This document shows positions 9,745 through 18,893 of a DNA stretch of 64,000 nt, piece after piece; the stretch's first letter is position 1; each line of letters opens with the position of its first letter. The notes beneath the pieces were generated by a model. The model was not told the DNA's origin, made no database searches, and saw nothing but the letters and a program-made list of their open reading frames with translations. This DNA comes from JANRKH01 sp033763595 (GTDB lineage Bacteria; Pseudomonadota; Alphaproteobacteria; Rickettsiales; Rickettsiaceae), in the NCBI GenBank assembly GCA_033763595.1, contig JANRKH010000018.1, positions 57,371-121,370 on the forward strand. Direction: 5' to 3'. A program made the position numbers and the translations under genes.

Positions 9745-10299
9745 TTAACCTATTTTGATTTTTGTATCTGAAATGAATTCATATGGCGGTACCGCAAGAT
9801 TTTTTGGGGCTGGGCCCTTTCTTATTCTGCCTGAAGTATCATAGTGAGAGCCATGACAAGGACAAAACCATCCATTATAGTCACCCTGATCTCCGAGAGG
9901 AACGCATCCTAAATGCGTGCAAATACCGATTGTTACCAGCCATTCTTCTTTTCCTGGTTTTACTCTAAGCGAATCAGCTTCAGGATCTGGCATGCTTGCA
10001 TTATCTGATTCTTTGGCTTTTTGTATTTCTTCGCCGGTTCTTCTTCTAATAAACACAGGTTTGCCGCGCCATTTTTTGGTTACAGTTTGTCCTACTTGAA
10101 TATTAGCAAGATCTATTTCAATTGAAGAAAGCGCAAGAACGTCTGATGCTGGATTCATTGAATCAATAAAGGGCCAGAGACTGAACGCAAATCCGATGCT
10201 CGCGGCACTTACAGCAGTTAGGACCACAAAATCTCTTTTTGACTCGTCGCTAATTTCATGATCTTGAGTTTTCTTTATATTTTCAGTCATTACAAGCAT
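9745..10299 (-). CDS. petA: Ubiquinol-cytochrome c reductase iron-sulfur (Rieske) subunit
   Basis: 184 residues: an N-terminal membrane helix (FVVLTAVSAASIGFAFSLWP) and a C-terminal Rieske domain with both cluster-binding boxes, CTHLGC and CPCHGSHYD. The N-terminus reads SKRDF where Tat-dependent Rieske proteins usually have RR, a Lys-Arg variant of the twin-arginine motif. First gene of petABC. An ATG 9 nt downstream (10290) is an equally possible start. Confidence 0.96.
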   Translation of the reverse strand: MLVMTENIKKTQDHEISDESKRDFVVLTAVSAASIGFAFSLWPFIDSMNPASDVLALSSIEIDLANIQVGQTVTKKWRGKPVFIRRRTGEEIQKAKESDNASMPDPEADSLRVKPGKEEWLVTIGICTHLGCVPLGDQGDYNGWFCPCHGSHYDTSGRIRKGPAPKNLAVPPYEFISDTKIKIG

Positions 10300-10424
10300 T
10301 TCAAGTTAATATAGCCATGATATCACAAAAGAAATAGCTGTAAATATTATAAAATATATAGAATAGTAATTCCAAAATTATTGTGTGGAATTTGCTTTAG
10401 TAGTAAATATTAAGAGTCAGATTT

Positions 10425-11621
10425 TTACTCACCGTAGAATATGTCAAAAATATTTGAATAGAAGCTCGCATATGATTGGTAAATGCTATTATTTATATAT
10501 TCTGAAGTCTCAATAACACCGGAATATATATCGTCTACTATGGCTTTTGCAAATTTGTTATAGGCAAGATTTAAGGTTTCGGTGTATTTTTTTTCTTTGG
10601 GCCAATTCGCGCTTCTTTCCAAAGTGCAATTATCGAAATGGTTATTTTTGTGCAAACTAACAGTCTCTTTGAATGCATGTTGCAACAAATGATAAACTTT
10701 TTCTACGGTAGAAAAAACGCTTTTTTCTTTGTTAATAACATCCTCAAGCAAATTGTAAAGATAATAAGTACCTCCTGTTTCGGCTTCTACAAAATGTTTT
10801 GCATCAGCCGCATAATTATAACTAGTAATATTCTCATATACCCAGCCGAATTGATCCATAGAAGCATTTATTAAATTTGCTTTGTTATTAACCACAAAAA
10901 AATGATCTGTTAAATCAGAAAGATTGTGGTAGGGCCCTATTTCTTCCTCTGTCTTACGCTGATTAAAGGTATCATGCATTTGACACATTAGTTTTTTTGA
11001 GCCTGGGTTTTCAAGTGTCACAGATACAATATTACCAAATGCATCTCTGTGATGATGAATAGCATATAGGGCAGTAATATCAGATAAGGCAGCGCCAAGA
11101 GAATGACCTACAAAGAACATACTATACTCTTGCATATTCGAACCAAACGCTTCACTTTCTTTTATCTCTTTTACGAAATGATCTAGCATGACCTTTGAGC
11201 CTTTTTGATATTGTAAAGGAGTCAGCCCCAGTGCTAACTGAAAATCATTAAAAGCATCTAACGCAAAATCCAAAATAGGGGCAACGTTCCAATTACTTAG
11301 CTTTTCTGGCTTTTCAAGAAAATGAGCTTTTGTCCCTGCAATAACAAATATTATCTTTTTTTGGCTGTGATTGACAAATATTTGCCCATAATATCCGTAG
11401 GAAAATTTTAGGTAACTACTATCTTTGTAAAACTCAAAATCTCCAAGATTGGTCTGTGATCTTGAATAGGAACTATTGACAAGTTGATTAAGTTGAGGTA
11501 CAAGCTCTGTGAGCCAAAGAGCAATATTTATCTCCTTTTGGACCATATCCACGGAGCCGCTCAAATCTAAAGAAAATTTGTCACTTGACATAATCTCTAT
11601 TAATAATTTTTTGATGAGCAT
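10425..11621 (-). CDS. Lipase-like alpha/beta hydrolase (class 3 type)
   Basis: 398 residues with the nucleophile elbow GHSLG at 172-176 (Ser174) preceded by a strand (YSMFFV), and an upstream IIFVIAGTK (90-98) that matches the oxyanion strand of class 3 lipases. A following ITALYAIHHH helix and the segment VTLENPGSKK fit the same fold. No signal peptide is visible. An ATG at 11591 with AGAG just before it is an alternative start. It stands alone between petA and gatC. The substrate is unknown; phospholipase-like host-lipid activity is speculation. Confidence 0.7.
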   Translation of the reverse strand: MLIKKLLIEIMSSDKFSLDLSGSVDMVQKEINIALWLTELVPQLNQLVNSSYSRSQTNLGDFEFYKDSSYLKFSYGYYGQIFVNHSQKKIIFVIAGTKAHFLEKPEKLSNWNVAPILDFALDAFNDFQLALGLTPLQYQKGSKVMLDHFVKEIKESEAFGSNMQEYSMFFVGHSLGAALSDITALYAIHHHRDAFGNIVSVTLENPGSKKLMCQMHDTFNQRKTEEEIGPYHNLSDLTDHFFVVNNKANLINASMDQFGWVYENITSYNYAADAKHFVEAETGGTYYLYNLLEDVINKEKSVFSTVEKVYHLLQHAFKETVSLHKNNHFDNCTLERSANWPKEKKYTETLNLAYNKFAKAIVDDIYSGVIETSEYINNSIYQSYASFYSNIFDIFYGE

Positions 11622-11784
11622 TATACACTAACTAACGTTTCTTTACAAGTATTTATAAAAATATTGATTTAGCAAGGCTTTATTAATATATGTTTTATTT
11701 GGTTTAAAACTCAATAATATCATGCCAATAACATGAGAATAATAACAAACATAACTCACTAAATAATACTAAGAGTAATGGATA

Positions 11785-12102
11785 ATGAATAATCAAATGA
11801 CCGAACACATAGATATCATAAAAAAAATTGCAAAACTTGCCAGAATTAAAATGAATAAAAATGAACTCGAGCATTACGCAGGCCAAATAAATAATATCAT
11901 GAAGATGATTGATAAAATAAACGATTTAGAATGTGATGATATAGAGCCATTTTATACACCTTCAGAAAAAACATTAACTTTAAGGTCTGATGAATTTACT
12001 TCAAGCGCAAAGAAAGAGGAAATTATTGCAAATGCTCCAGGTCATACGGCACAGCTTGCAAGACAAGTCGGCTGTTTTATAGTACCTAAAGCTCTGGAGT
12101 AA
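11785..12102 (+). CDS. gatC: Asp-tRNA(Asn)/Glu-tRNA(Gln) amidotransferase subunit C
   Basis: 105 residues, the small stabilising subunit of GatCAB. It has the family N-terminus IKKIAKLARIKM and the C-terminal proline-rich wrap ending in FIVPKALE. It is followed after 3 nt by gatA and then gatB. In this operon the enzyme converts mischarged Glu-tRNA(Gln), and possibly Asp-tRNA(Asn), to the correct species, as expected for Rickettsiales, which lack GlnRS. Confidence 0.95.
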   Translation: MNNQMTEHIDIIKKIAKLARIKMNKNELEHYAGQINNIMKMIDKINDLECDDIEPFYTPSEKTLTLRSDEFTSSAKKEEIIANAPGHTAQLARQVGCFIVPKALE

Positions 12103-12105
12103 AAT

Positions 12106-13593
12106 ATGTCAGTACAAAACAAACTTTATAAGATAGGCTTGCTTGATGCACTACAAGGATATAAGGCCAAAAAATTCTCAGTAGCCGAGCTGATTCAAGA
12201 AACGCTAAATGAAGCAAAAAAACAAAAAAAACTAAATTGCTTTATATCAGAATCTTTTGAGTTAGCGCAAAAACAAGCAAAAGAATCTGATATATTATAT
12301 TCTGAAGGTAGATATAGGCCCCTTGAAGGAGCAACTATCGCTATCAAAGACTTATTTTGCACCAAAGGCACCAGAACAACAGCCGGCTCTAAAATGCTTG
12401 AAAATTTTATTCCAGCCTATGAATCTACTGTTACTGAAAAGCTGAGTCATGCAGGTTCGATTTCGATAGGAAAAACAAATATGGATGAGTTTGCTATGGG
12501 CTCTGCAAATTTAACCAGTTATTATGGGAAAGTTATAAATCCATGGAAAATTACTCATTCATCAGTCGATCTAGTACCTGGAGGCTCTTCTGGAGGCTCT
12601 GCTGCATGCGTTTCAGCTTTCTTGTCGATGGCAGCACTCGGAAGTGACACAGGAGGGTCAATTCGCCAGCCTGCGGCATTTACAGGGATAGTTGGAGTAA
12701 AGCCAACATATGGCAGATGTTCGAGATTTGGTATGGTTGCTTTTTCTAGCTCACTTGATCAGGCTGGGATATTTACAAGATCTGTTGCTGATGCAGCCCT
12801 AATCCTTGAATATATAATGGGATATGACCCTAAAGATTCCACTTCAGCAAACTTAGAAGCGCCGAAACTATTATCATTGATATCCAGTGGGCTTCAGGGC
12901 AAAAAAATAGGAATTCCAAGAGACTTGATGGAATATGATGGAATAGATGAAGATATATTAAAAATGTGGCAAAGTACCATAAGTTTGCTTGAAAAATTAG
13001 GAGCAAAAATTATTGACATAAATTTACCTAACGCAAAATATGCTCTGTCAACTTATTACGTAATTGCTTCAGCAGAGGCTTCATCGAATTTATCGAGATT
13101 TGATGGCGTGAGATATGGTCATAGAACAGAAGAAAAATGTACTTCACTAGACGAAATGTATGAGCTCACAAGAGCAGAGGGCTTTGGACCTGAAGTCAAG
13201 AGAAGAATCATGATTGGGACTAATGTTCTATCATCTGGTTTTATGGAGGCTTACTATCTTAAGGCGCAAAAAATTCGTAGAAAAATTAGGAACGATTTCA
13301 TTAAAGCGTTTGAGGTTTGTGAAGATATAATACTACCTTCTGCTCCAACTGAAGCTTTTGGAGTAGATGAAAAACAAGATGACCCAGTTACCATGTACTT
13401 AAATGATATTTTTACAATTCCTGCAAGTCTTGCAGGACTACCCGCTATGTCGATTCCTGCAGCTTTTTCGAAAAATGGCTTGCCACTTGGTATGCAGATA
13501 ATTAGCAGAGATTTTTGTGAGGGTTCAATGCTTCATACAGCACAAAATATAGAACAAGCACTTAAACTTGACCTTACTCCTAACGGGCACTAA
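12106..13593 (+). CDS. gatA: Asp-tRNA(Asn)/Glu-tRNA(Gln) amidotransferase subunit A
   Basis: 495 residues, amidase-signature enzyme that hydrolyses glutamine to supply ammonia to GatB. The catalytic Ser-cisSer-Lys residues sit in AIKDLFCTKG (Lys), PGGSSGGSAA and GSDTGGSIRQPA (serines). Length and the C-terminal GLPAMSIPAAF block are normal. Operon position is between gatC (3 nt) and gatB (27 nt). Confidence 0.97.
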   Translation: MSVQNKLYKIGLLDALQGYKAKKFSVAELIQETLNEAKKQKKLNCFISESFELAQKQAKESDILYSEGRYRPLEGATIAIKDLFCTKGTRTTAGSKMLENFIPAYESTVTEKLSHAGSISIGKTNMDEFAMGSANLTSYYGKVINPWKITHSSVDLVPGGSSGGSAACVSAFLSMAALGSDTGGSIRQPAAFTGIVGVKPTYGRCSRFGMVAFSSSLDQAGIFTRSVADAALILEYIMGYDPKDSTSANLEAPKLLSLISSGLQGKKIGIPRDLMEYDGIDEDILKMWQSTISLLEKLGAKIIDINLPNAKYALSTYYVIASAEASSNLSRFDGVRYGHRTEEKCTSLDEMYELTRAEGFGPEVKRRIMIGTNVLSSGFMEAYYLKAQKIRRKIRNDFIKAFEVCEDIILPSAPTEAFGVDEKQDDPVTMYLNDIFTIPASLAGLPAMSIPAAFSKNGLPLGMQIISRDFCEGSMLHTAQNIEQALKLDLTPNGH

Positions 13594-13620
13594 ATTAGAT
13601 ATTAAATAGGGTATTAAACA

Positions 13621-15078
13621 ATGCAAAAGATTATAGGCTCAACATCAGAATGGGAGTATGTTATTGGACTAGAGATTCACGCGCAAGTTTCATCTAACAC
13701 AAAGCTTTTTTCGGCATCTAAAACTATATTTGGCTCTGAACCAAATAGCCAGGTGAGTTTTTTTGACGCTGGAATGCCAGGGATGCTTCCTACTCTAAAT
13801 AAATTTTGCGTTGAACAAGCTGTAAAAACAGGGCTTGCAATAGGCGCAAAAATTAACAATATTTCTCTTTTTGATAGAAAAAACTACTTTTACCCAGATC
13901 TTCCAGCGGGCTATCAAATCACGCAATTTTACCAACCAATTGTAATAGGCGGAAAAATCACAATTCTTGATGAGAAGAAAAATTATAAGGATATAAGAAT
14001 CAACCATATACATCTAGAACAAGATGCTGGAAAGAGCATTCATGACCAATCTCCTGATTATAGTTTTATAGATTTGAATCGGGCTGGGATTGGCCTAATG
14101 GAAATAGTATCAGAGCCAGATATGTTCTCTCCTTATGAAGCAGCTGAATATATCAAAAAGATACGCTCAGTTTTAAGAGCTATAGGTACTTGCGATGGCA
14201 ATATGGAACAAGGTTCTCTTAGAGTTGACGCCAATGTTTCCGTAAGAAAACCAGGCGATAAGCTTGGCACTAGATGCGAAATAAAAAATGTAAATTCCAT
14301 AAAAAATGTCGTAAAGGCGCTGGAGTATGAAGCAAGAAGACAGGTTGACTTAATCGAACGAGGAGAAAAAGTGATCCAAGAAACAAGATTATTTGATGCG
14401 GGGCTCGGTATCACACGCTCAATGAGATCAAAGGAAAATGCCAATGATTATAGATACTTTCCTGATCCAGACCTTTTGCCTCTCGAGATTAGTGACGATC
14501 TTATTGCAAGAATTAAAACGGAGATGCCAGAGTTACCTGAACAAAAGCAACAAAGATATATCAAAGAATTCGGGCTTAGCGAGTATGATGCAAATCTTCT
14601 TGCAAGTGATATTGATATATCTTCGTATTTTGAAGATGTCATTAAAATAACCTCTGACCCAAAATTATCTGCAAACTGGATTTTAGTTGAGTTATTCGCT
14701 TATCTAAACAAAAATGATCTTGAGATTAAGGATAATAATATTTCAGCGCAGAAACTCGCAAATCTCATTAAGCTCATTAAAGACGGAATCATATCAGGCA
14801 AAATTGCAAAGCAAGTTTTTGAAATTATGGGCGAAACTAATCAAGATCCAAGTGATGTAATTAAGGAAAGGGGTCTGACCCAGATCTCTGACGCAACCCA
14901 ACTTGAAAAGATTATCCAGGAAGTTTTGAAAGAAAATCAAGAGTCTGTTGAGAAATATAAAGCAGGTTTTGATAAATTATTTGGTTTTTTTGTAGGTCAG
15001 ATCATGAAAAAAACAGAAGGAAAAGCGAATCCTGGAATTGTGAATGAGCTGTTAAAAAAATTACTTGATCAAAGATAA
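13621..15078 (+). CDS. gatB: Asp-tRNA(Asn)/Glu-tRNA(Gln) amidotransferase subunit B
   Basis: 485 residues, the kinase and tRNA-binding subunit. It opens with the catalytic-domain signature EYVIGLEIHAQV, contains DRKNYFYPDLPAGYQITQFY and YRYFPDPDLLPL, and ends with a YqeY-type tail domain (KANPGIVNELLKKLL). Last gene of gatCAB. About 25 nt downstream a nested block of repeat elements begins, whose terminal hairpins could end transcription. Confidence 0.97.
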   Translation: MQKIIGSTSEWEYVIGLEIHAQVSSNTKLFSASKTIFGSEPNSQVSFFDAGMPGMLPTLNKFCVEQAVKTGLAIGAKINNISLFDRKNYFYPDLPAGYQITQFYQPIVIGGKITILDEKKNYKDIRINHIHLEQDAGKSIHDQSPDYSFIDLNRAGIGLMEIVSEPDMFSPYEAAEYIKKIRSVLRAIGTCDGNMEQGSLRVDANVSVRKPGDKLGTRCEIKNVNSIKNVVKALEYEARRQVDLIERGEKVIQETRLFDAGLGITRSMRSKENANDYRYFPDPDLLPLEISDDLIARIKTEMPELPEQKQQRYIKEFGLSEYDANLLASDIDISSYFEDVIKITSDPKLSANWILVELFAYLNKNDLEIKDNNISAQKLANLIKLIKDGIISGKIAKQVFEIMGETNQDPSDVIKERGLTQISDATQLEKIIQEVLKENQESVEKYKAGFDKLFGFFVGQIMKKTEGKANPGIVNELLKKLLDQR

Positions 15079-15125
15079 ACCACCCCACTCTAGTCCGAAA
15101 TTACTATACCTAATTCCCATTTTTA

Positions 15126-15385
15126 AATAGGCCTCTTCGGAAACTCGCTCCTGGCGTGCAGGTGCTAGGAGCAGGCGGAGTGCAAAACCGCAGCGTACAT
15201 ATGAGGTACGTGAGGATTCTGCTATACTTGCGCGGGCGGCACAATTGCATCTATAGTCTTTTATGTTGAATTAGCTACGTTGTTGACTCGTCGCTCACCT
15301 AATACTCATAGGCTTCTCTCCTCGCGCCTAGTATCTAATCCAACCTAAAAGACTATAGGAGTAGAGTTTTTAGGATGGGTCTAAT
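15126..15385. mobile_element. MITE-like element, family 2, interrupted copy
   Basis: The left end AATAGGCCTCTTCGGAAACT and about 100 further bases closely match the intact copy at 51679-51833 (shared GAGGTACGTGAGGATTCTGC and TGCGCGGGCGGC). The match breaks at 15250, where another element is inserted, and resumes at 15359 with GAGTAGAGTTTTT, decaying to GGTCTAAT. Without the insert the length is about 152 bp, against 155 bp for the intact copy. Confidence 0.7.
15251..15358. mobile_element. MITE-like element, family 3 (108 bp, 24-bp inverted ends)
   Basis: Begins CTATAGTCTTTTATGTTGAA and ends with the inverted equivalent; the two 24-bp ends agree at 22 positions. The interior (ACTCGTCGCTCACCTAATAC ... 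CTAGTAT) resembles the core of family 1, so the two families share a middle but have different ends. Inserted inside a family-2 element. Confidence 0.7.
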
Positions 15386-15486
15386 GATCCACACGAATTT
15401 CGCGGGTCTAGAATACGTACGAACGTATTCATATTCGTTAAAGCACGCTCGCCCTACAATTCATACGAAGGGCTGAATTCTAGAGA

Positions 15487-15515
15487 GTTATACCAAATCT
15501 GGGATTTGGTATAAC
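15487..15515 (-). terminator. Perfect 13-bp inverted repeat downstream of clpB
   Basis: GTTATACCAAATC, a 3-nt loop TGG, then GATTTGGTATAAC: a perfect 13-bp stem 8 nt beyond the clpB stop. It is the right end of a family-1 element joined to an inverted copy of itself. It could act as a transcription terminator or mRNA 3' stabiliser for clpB. There is no clean U-run, so a canonical intrinsic terminator is not certain. Confidence 0.55.
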
Positions 15516-15523
15516 TAGAGCAT

Positions 15524-18109
15524 CTAAGAAATCGCTATGTTAATATTATCATCCCTAGCAAATACATTTACTTTTGAGCCTGAAACTAAGCTGCCGCCTA
15601 ATATCTTTATTGCTAGCCTATCTTGAATTTCTCTCTGTATAAGCCTTTTAAGAGGCCTTGCGCCGTAAATCGGATCGTAACCCTTGTCTGCAAGAAAATT
15701 CAGCGCAGAATCATCAAATTCTATTGTAATAGACTGATTATTTAGGATATTTACAATCCGTTCAAGCTGAATTTCCACAATAGATCTGATATTTTTTCTT
15801 GTGAGCTTATGGAATAAAATAATCTCATCTAGTCTGTTTAAAAATTCTGGCTTAAATGAATTTTTTATCATGTTATTAACAAGATCTCGCTGAGTTGGAC
15901 TTATTTCCTCATTTTGCGCATCAGCAAGAATCTCAGAGCCAATATTTGAGGTAAGTGTTATTATAGTATTCTTAAAATCAACGATTCTACCCTGCCCGTC
16001 TGTTAGTCTTCCTTCATCAAGAACTTGTAATAATATATTGAATATATCTGGATGAGCTTTTTCAATTTCATCAAATAAAATGACTTGGTAAGGCCTTCTT
16101 CTGATACTTTCTGTTAAAATGCCCCCTTGATCATAACCAACATATCCGGGAGGGGCGCCTATCAAACGGGCTACTGAATGTTTTTCCATATATTCAGACA
16201 TATCAATCCTCATGATAGCGCCCTTATCGTCGAACAAAAACTCCGCTAAAGCTTTAGTTAACTCAGTTTTTCCTGTGCCAGTAGGACCTACGAATAAAAA
16301 AGATCCAAGAGGCCTTGAGACATCCTGTAGACCAGCTCTTGATCTTCTTATTGCGTCACTTACAGCTTTTACTGCATCATCTTGGCCTATAACTGAATGA
16401 GCCAGAATTTTCTCCATGCCAAGAAGCTTATCTTTTTCGCTTTCGAGCATTTTATCGACAGGTATACCTGTAATTTTTGAAATAATAGATGCTATATCCT
16501 GCTCAGTTACAACTTCCTTTACAAGACTATTTTTAGCAGATTCCTGGGATTTTTGCTCAAATTCTTTCAGTTTTGCATCAAGTGCTGGTAGAGTTGCATA
16601 TTTTATTTCTCCAGCTCTTTCGAAGCTACCATCTCGTTCTGCTCTTTCTAATTCTATTTTTAGATTATCTATTTCTGTTTTGATTTTAAGTATCTGATCA
16701 TGTGCAGATTTTTCTGATTCCCATCTAGATGTTAGATCAGCAGCTTCTGCCTCTAACTTTGCAAGCTGTTCTAGATTTTCGCTAAGCCTTTTTTTGGATG
16801 CATCATCTGTCTCTTTTTTTAAGGCTTGCGCTTCGATTTTCAGCTGAATAATTTTGCGATCCAGCTCGTCTAAAGATTCAGGCTTACTGCTAACTTCTAT
16901 TTTTATTTTGCTTGCAGCTTCGTCCAGTAAATCTATTGCTTTATCTGGCAAAAACCTATCTGTGATATATCTTTCAGAAAGTTTTGCTGCTGCTATTATC
17001 GCACTATCTGCAATTCTTATGCCATGGTGAATTTCATATTTTTCCTTTATACCGCGCAGTATTGAAATTGTATCAATAAGAGTTGGCTCAGAAACGTAAA
17101 CTGATTGAAACCTTCGCGCCAAGGCAGGATCTTTTTCTATATATTTTCTATATTCATCAAGAGTAGTGGCGCCAATACAGTGCAGCTCCCCTCTTGCAAG
17201 CATTGGCTTTAAGAGATTTGATGCATCCATTGCTCCGTCTGTTTTTCCAGCTCCAACAAGTAGATGTAATTCATCTATAAATAATATGATCTCACCGGCA
17301 GCTTCCTTTATTTCATGTAAGACAGATTTTAGCCTTTCTTCAAATTCCCCTCTGTATTTAGCGCCCGCTATTAAAGCTCCCATATCTAATTCTATAAGCC
17401 TTGAGCCAAGTAAATTTTCTGGCACATCCCTTGCTATTATTCTTTGGGCAAGCCCTTCTATGATAGCCGTTTTACCAACCCCCGGCTCTCCTATTAATAC
17501 TGGGTTATTTTTTGTTCTTCTTGATAAAACCTGAATCGATCTTCTTATTTCCTCATCTCTACCTATAATTGGGTCTAATTTGCCTAGACTTGCAAGCTCC
17601 GTTACATCTCTACTATATTTTTTTAGGGCTTCCAAAGAATCTTCTGCATTTTCGGTATCTGCTTTTCGGCCCTTCCTAAGCTCCTTCACCGAATATGCAA
17701 TATCTTTTGGTGATATTCCATGTTTTAGTAATAAAGCGGCAATCTCTTGGCTGAACGTTAAAGCTTCAAGTAATTTTTCTACCGTAACAAAACTATCTCC
17801 TGCCTCTCTTGCTAAATCTTCTGATTTTGTAAGTATTTTTAGTAAATCGTTACTTGCATAGACCTGTCCTGATCCTCCGGATAATTTTACAGAAGGAAGT
17901 TTATCTAAGGCCTGATGTATGTCGTCTTTTATTTTTGCAGTATATACTCCTAGTTTTGAGAAAATGTTACTTACTATCTGATCTTCTTCGTTTATCAGTG
18001 AAGCAAATAGATGCAGAGGGAGTATATGCTGATGGTCCATTGTTGCTGCAAGGCTCTGAGCAGAAGAAATCAAATTTTTAGCTTTATTAGTAAATTTGTT
18101 TATGTTCAT
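15524..18109 (-). CDS. clpB: ATP-dependent protein disaggregase ClpB
   Basis: 861 residues, full-length class I Clp ATPase that works with DnaK to rescue aggregated proteins. An N-terminal Clp_N domain (1-145) is followed by AAA1 with Walker A GEPGVGKT, a coiled-coil middle domain (about 410-525, Lys/Glu-rich), AAA2 with GPTGTGKTE and Walker B VILFDEIEKAHPD, and a C-terminal ClpB D2-small domain. Single gene, convergent with gatB across the nested repeats. No sigma-32-type promoter was identified by eye. Confidence 0.98.
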   Translation of the reverse strand: MNINKFTNKAKNLISSAQSLAATMDHQHILPLHLFASLINEEDQIVSNIFSKLGVYTAKIKDDIHQALDKLPSVKLSGGSGQVYASNDLLKILTKSEDLAREAGDSFVTVEKLLEALTFSQEIAALLLKHGISPKDIAYSVKELRKGRKADTENAEDSLEALKKYSRDVTELASLGKLDPIIGRDEEIRRSIQVLSRRTKNNPVLIGEPGVGKTAIIEGLAQRIIARDVPENLLGSRLIELDMGALIAGAKYRGEFEERLKSVLHEIKEAAGEIILFIDELHLLVGAGKTDGAMDASNLLKPMLARGELHCIGATTLDEYRKYIEKDPALARRFQSVYVSEPTLIDTISILRGIKEKYEIHHGIRIADSAIIAAAKLSERYITDRFLPDKAIDLLDEAASKIKIEVSSKPESLDELDRKIIQLKIEAQALKKETDDASKKRLSENLEQLAKLEAEAADLTSRWESEKSAHDQILKIKTEIDNLKIELERAERDGSFERAGEIKYATLPALDAKLKEFEQKSQESAKNSLVKEVVTEQDIASIISKITGIPVDKMLESEKDKLLGMEKILAHSVIGQDDAVKAVSDAIRRSRAGLQDVSRPLGSFLFVGPTGTGKTELTKALAEFLFDDKGAIMRIDMSEYMEKHSVARLIGAPPGYVGYDQGGILTESIRRRPYQVILFDEIEKAHPDIFNILLQVLDEGRLTDGQGRIVDFKNTIITLTSNIGSEILADAQNEEISPTQRDLVNNMIKNSFKPEFLNRLDEIILFHKLTRKNIRSIVEIQLERIVNILNNQSITIEFDDSALNFLADKGYDPIYGARPLKRLIQREIQDRLAIKILGGSLVSGSKVNVFARDDNINIAIS

Positions 18110-18238
18110 ATAGTATTTTAATTCTTGGATTTGACTTAAGAGATCTACTATAAAATATAATTACCAAGTTCTATTATTTCAATAGACCAGTACTGGTAAT
18201 GTTAAATTTGTGATTGAAATTTACTACAAGGAATTTTT

Positions 18239-18886
18239 TTATGCTTGCAAAGAAGCGAAAAAATCGCAGTGATCTTTTAGAAAGCATTTCTGACAGTCTG
18301 GCCTGCGTGCTTTACATATATATCTTCCATGAAGCACAAGCCAGTGATGGGCCTTGCTTAACCATTTTTCGGGGATATTTTTTAGCAATTCTTTTTCGAC
18401 TGAAACAGGATTCATGCTATAGGCAAGCCCAAGTCTTCTTGTTACTCTAAAAACATGCGTATCGACCGGCATTGTTGGATTATTTGTCCAGCAATTGATT
18501 ACGACATTTGCAGTTTTTCTTCCAACGCCTGGAAGTTTTACTAGCTCATCTATTCGTAGAGGCACAGATGAATTATATTGATCGACCAATATATGCGATA
18601 ATTTGATCAAATTTTTTGATTTAACATTATAAAGCCCTACGTTCTTTATTAAGGTTCTGACAGCATCTTCTCCTAATAAGAATATAGCTTCTGGCGTATT
18701 TGCAACCTTAAATAATTTTTTTGTCGCTATATTTACAGATTTATCGGTTGTTTGCGCTGATAAACTAACAGCAACAAGTAATTCAAATAATGTTGAATAT
18801 TCAAGTTCTGTAAAAGGGGAGGGATTATCGTGATAAAAAATGGAAAATATTGCTTCGCTTTTTTTTAGCAGATCTACTTGTTGCAT
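18239..18886 (-). CDS. nth: Endonuclease III (DNA glycosylase/AP lyase)
   Basis: Removes oxidised pyrimidines. The helix-hairpin-helix with catalytic lysine reads LPGVGRKTANVV, the catalytic aspartate lies in PVDTHVFRVTRRLG, and the C-terminal 4Fe-4S loop C-X6-C-X2-C-X5-C is intact (CKARRPDCQKCFLKDHC). I place the start at the ATG encoding MQQVDLLKKSEA (18886). The frame remains open to 18940, but that would overlap the 3' end of the upstream gene and adds residues not expected in the family. Confidence 0.95.
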   Translation of the reverse strand: MQQVDLLKKSEAIFSIFYHDNPSPFTELEYSTLFELLVAVSLSAQTTDKSVNIATKKLFKVANTPEAIFLLGEDAVRTLIKNVGLYNVKSKNLIKLSHILVDQYNSSVPLRIDELVKLPGVGRKTANVVINCWTNNPTMPVDTHVFRVTRRLGLAYSMNPVSVEKELLKNIPEKWLSKAHHWLVLHGRYICKARRPDCQKCFLKDHCDFFASLQA

Positions 18887-18893
18887 AGTTTTA

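Larger units (their letters stand above)
15104..15515. mobile_element. Composite of three nested MITE-like elements
   Basis: The intergenic space between gatB and clpB is almost entirely repeats. The outer element begins with TATACCTAATTCCCATTTTT (family 1 end) and finishes at 15515 with the matching GGGATTTGGTATAA end. Its interior near 15450-15490 matches the family-1 variant at 31538-31682 (shared AATTCAT..GAAG and GAATTCTAGAGA). A second-family element (15126-15385) is inserted in its left arm, and that element is itself split by a third (15251-15358). No coding capacity. Confidence 0.75.

Noticed and set aside
17166..17534. Long frames antisense to clpB
   Set aside because: Shadow frames opposite a highly conserved coding gene, with no independent signal.
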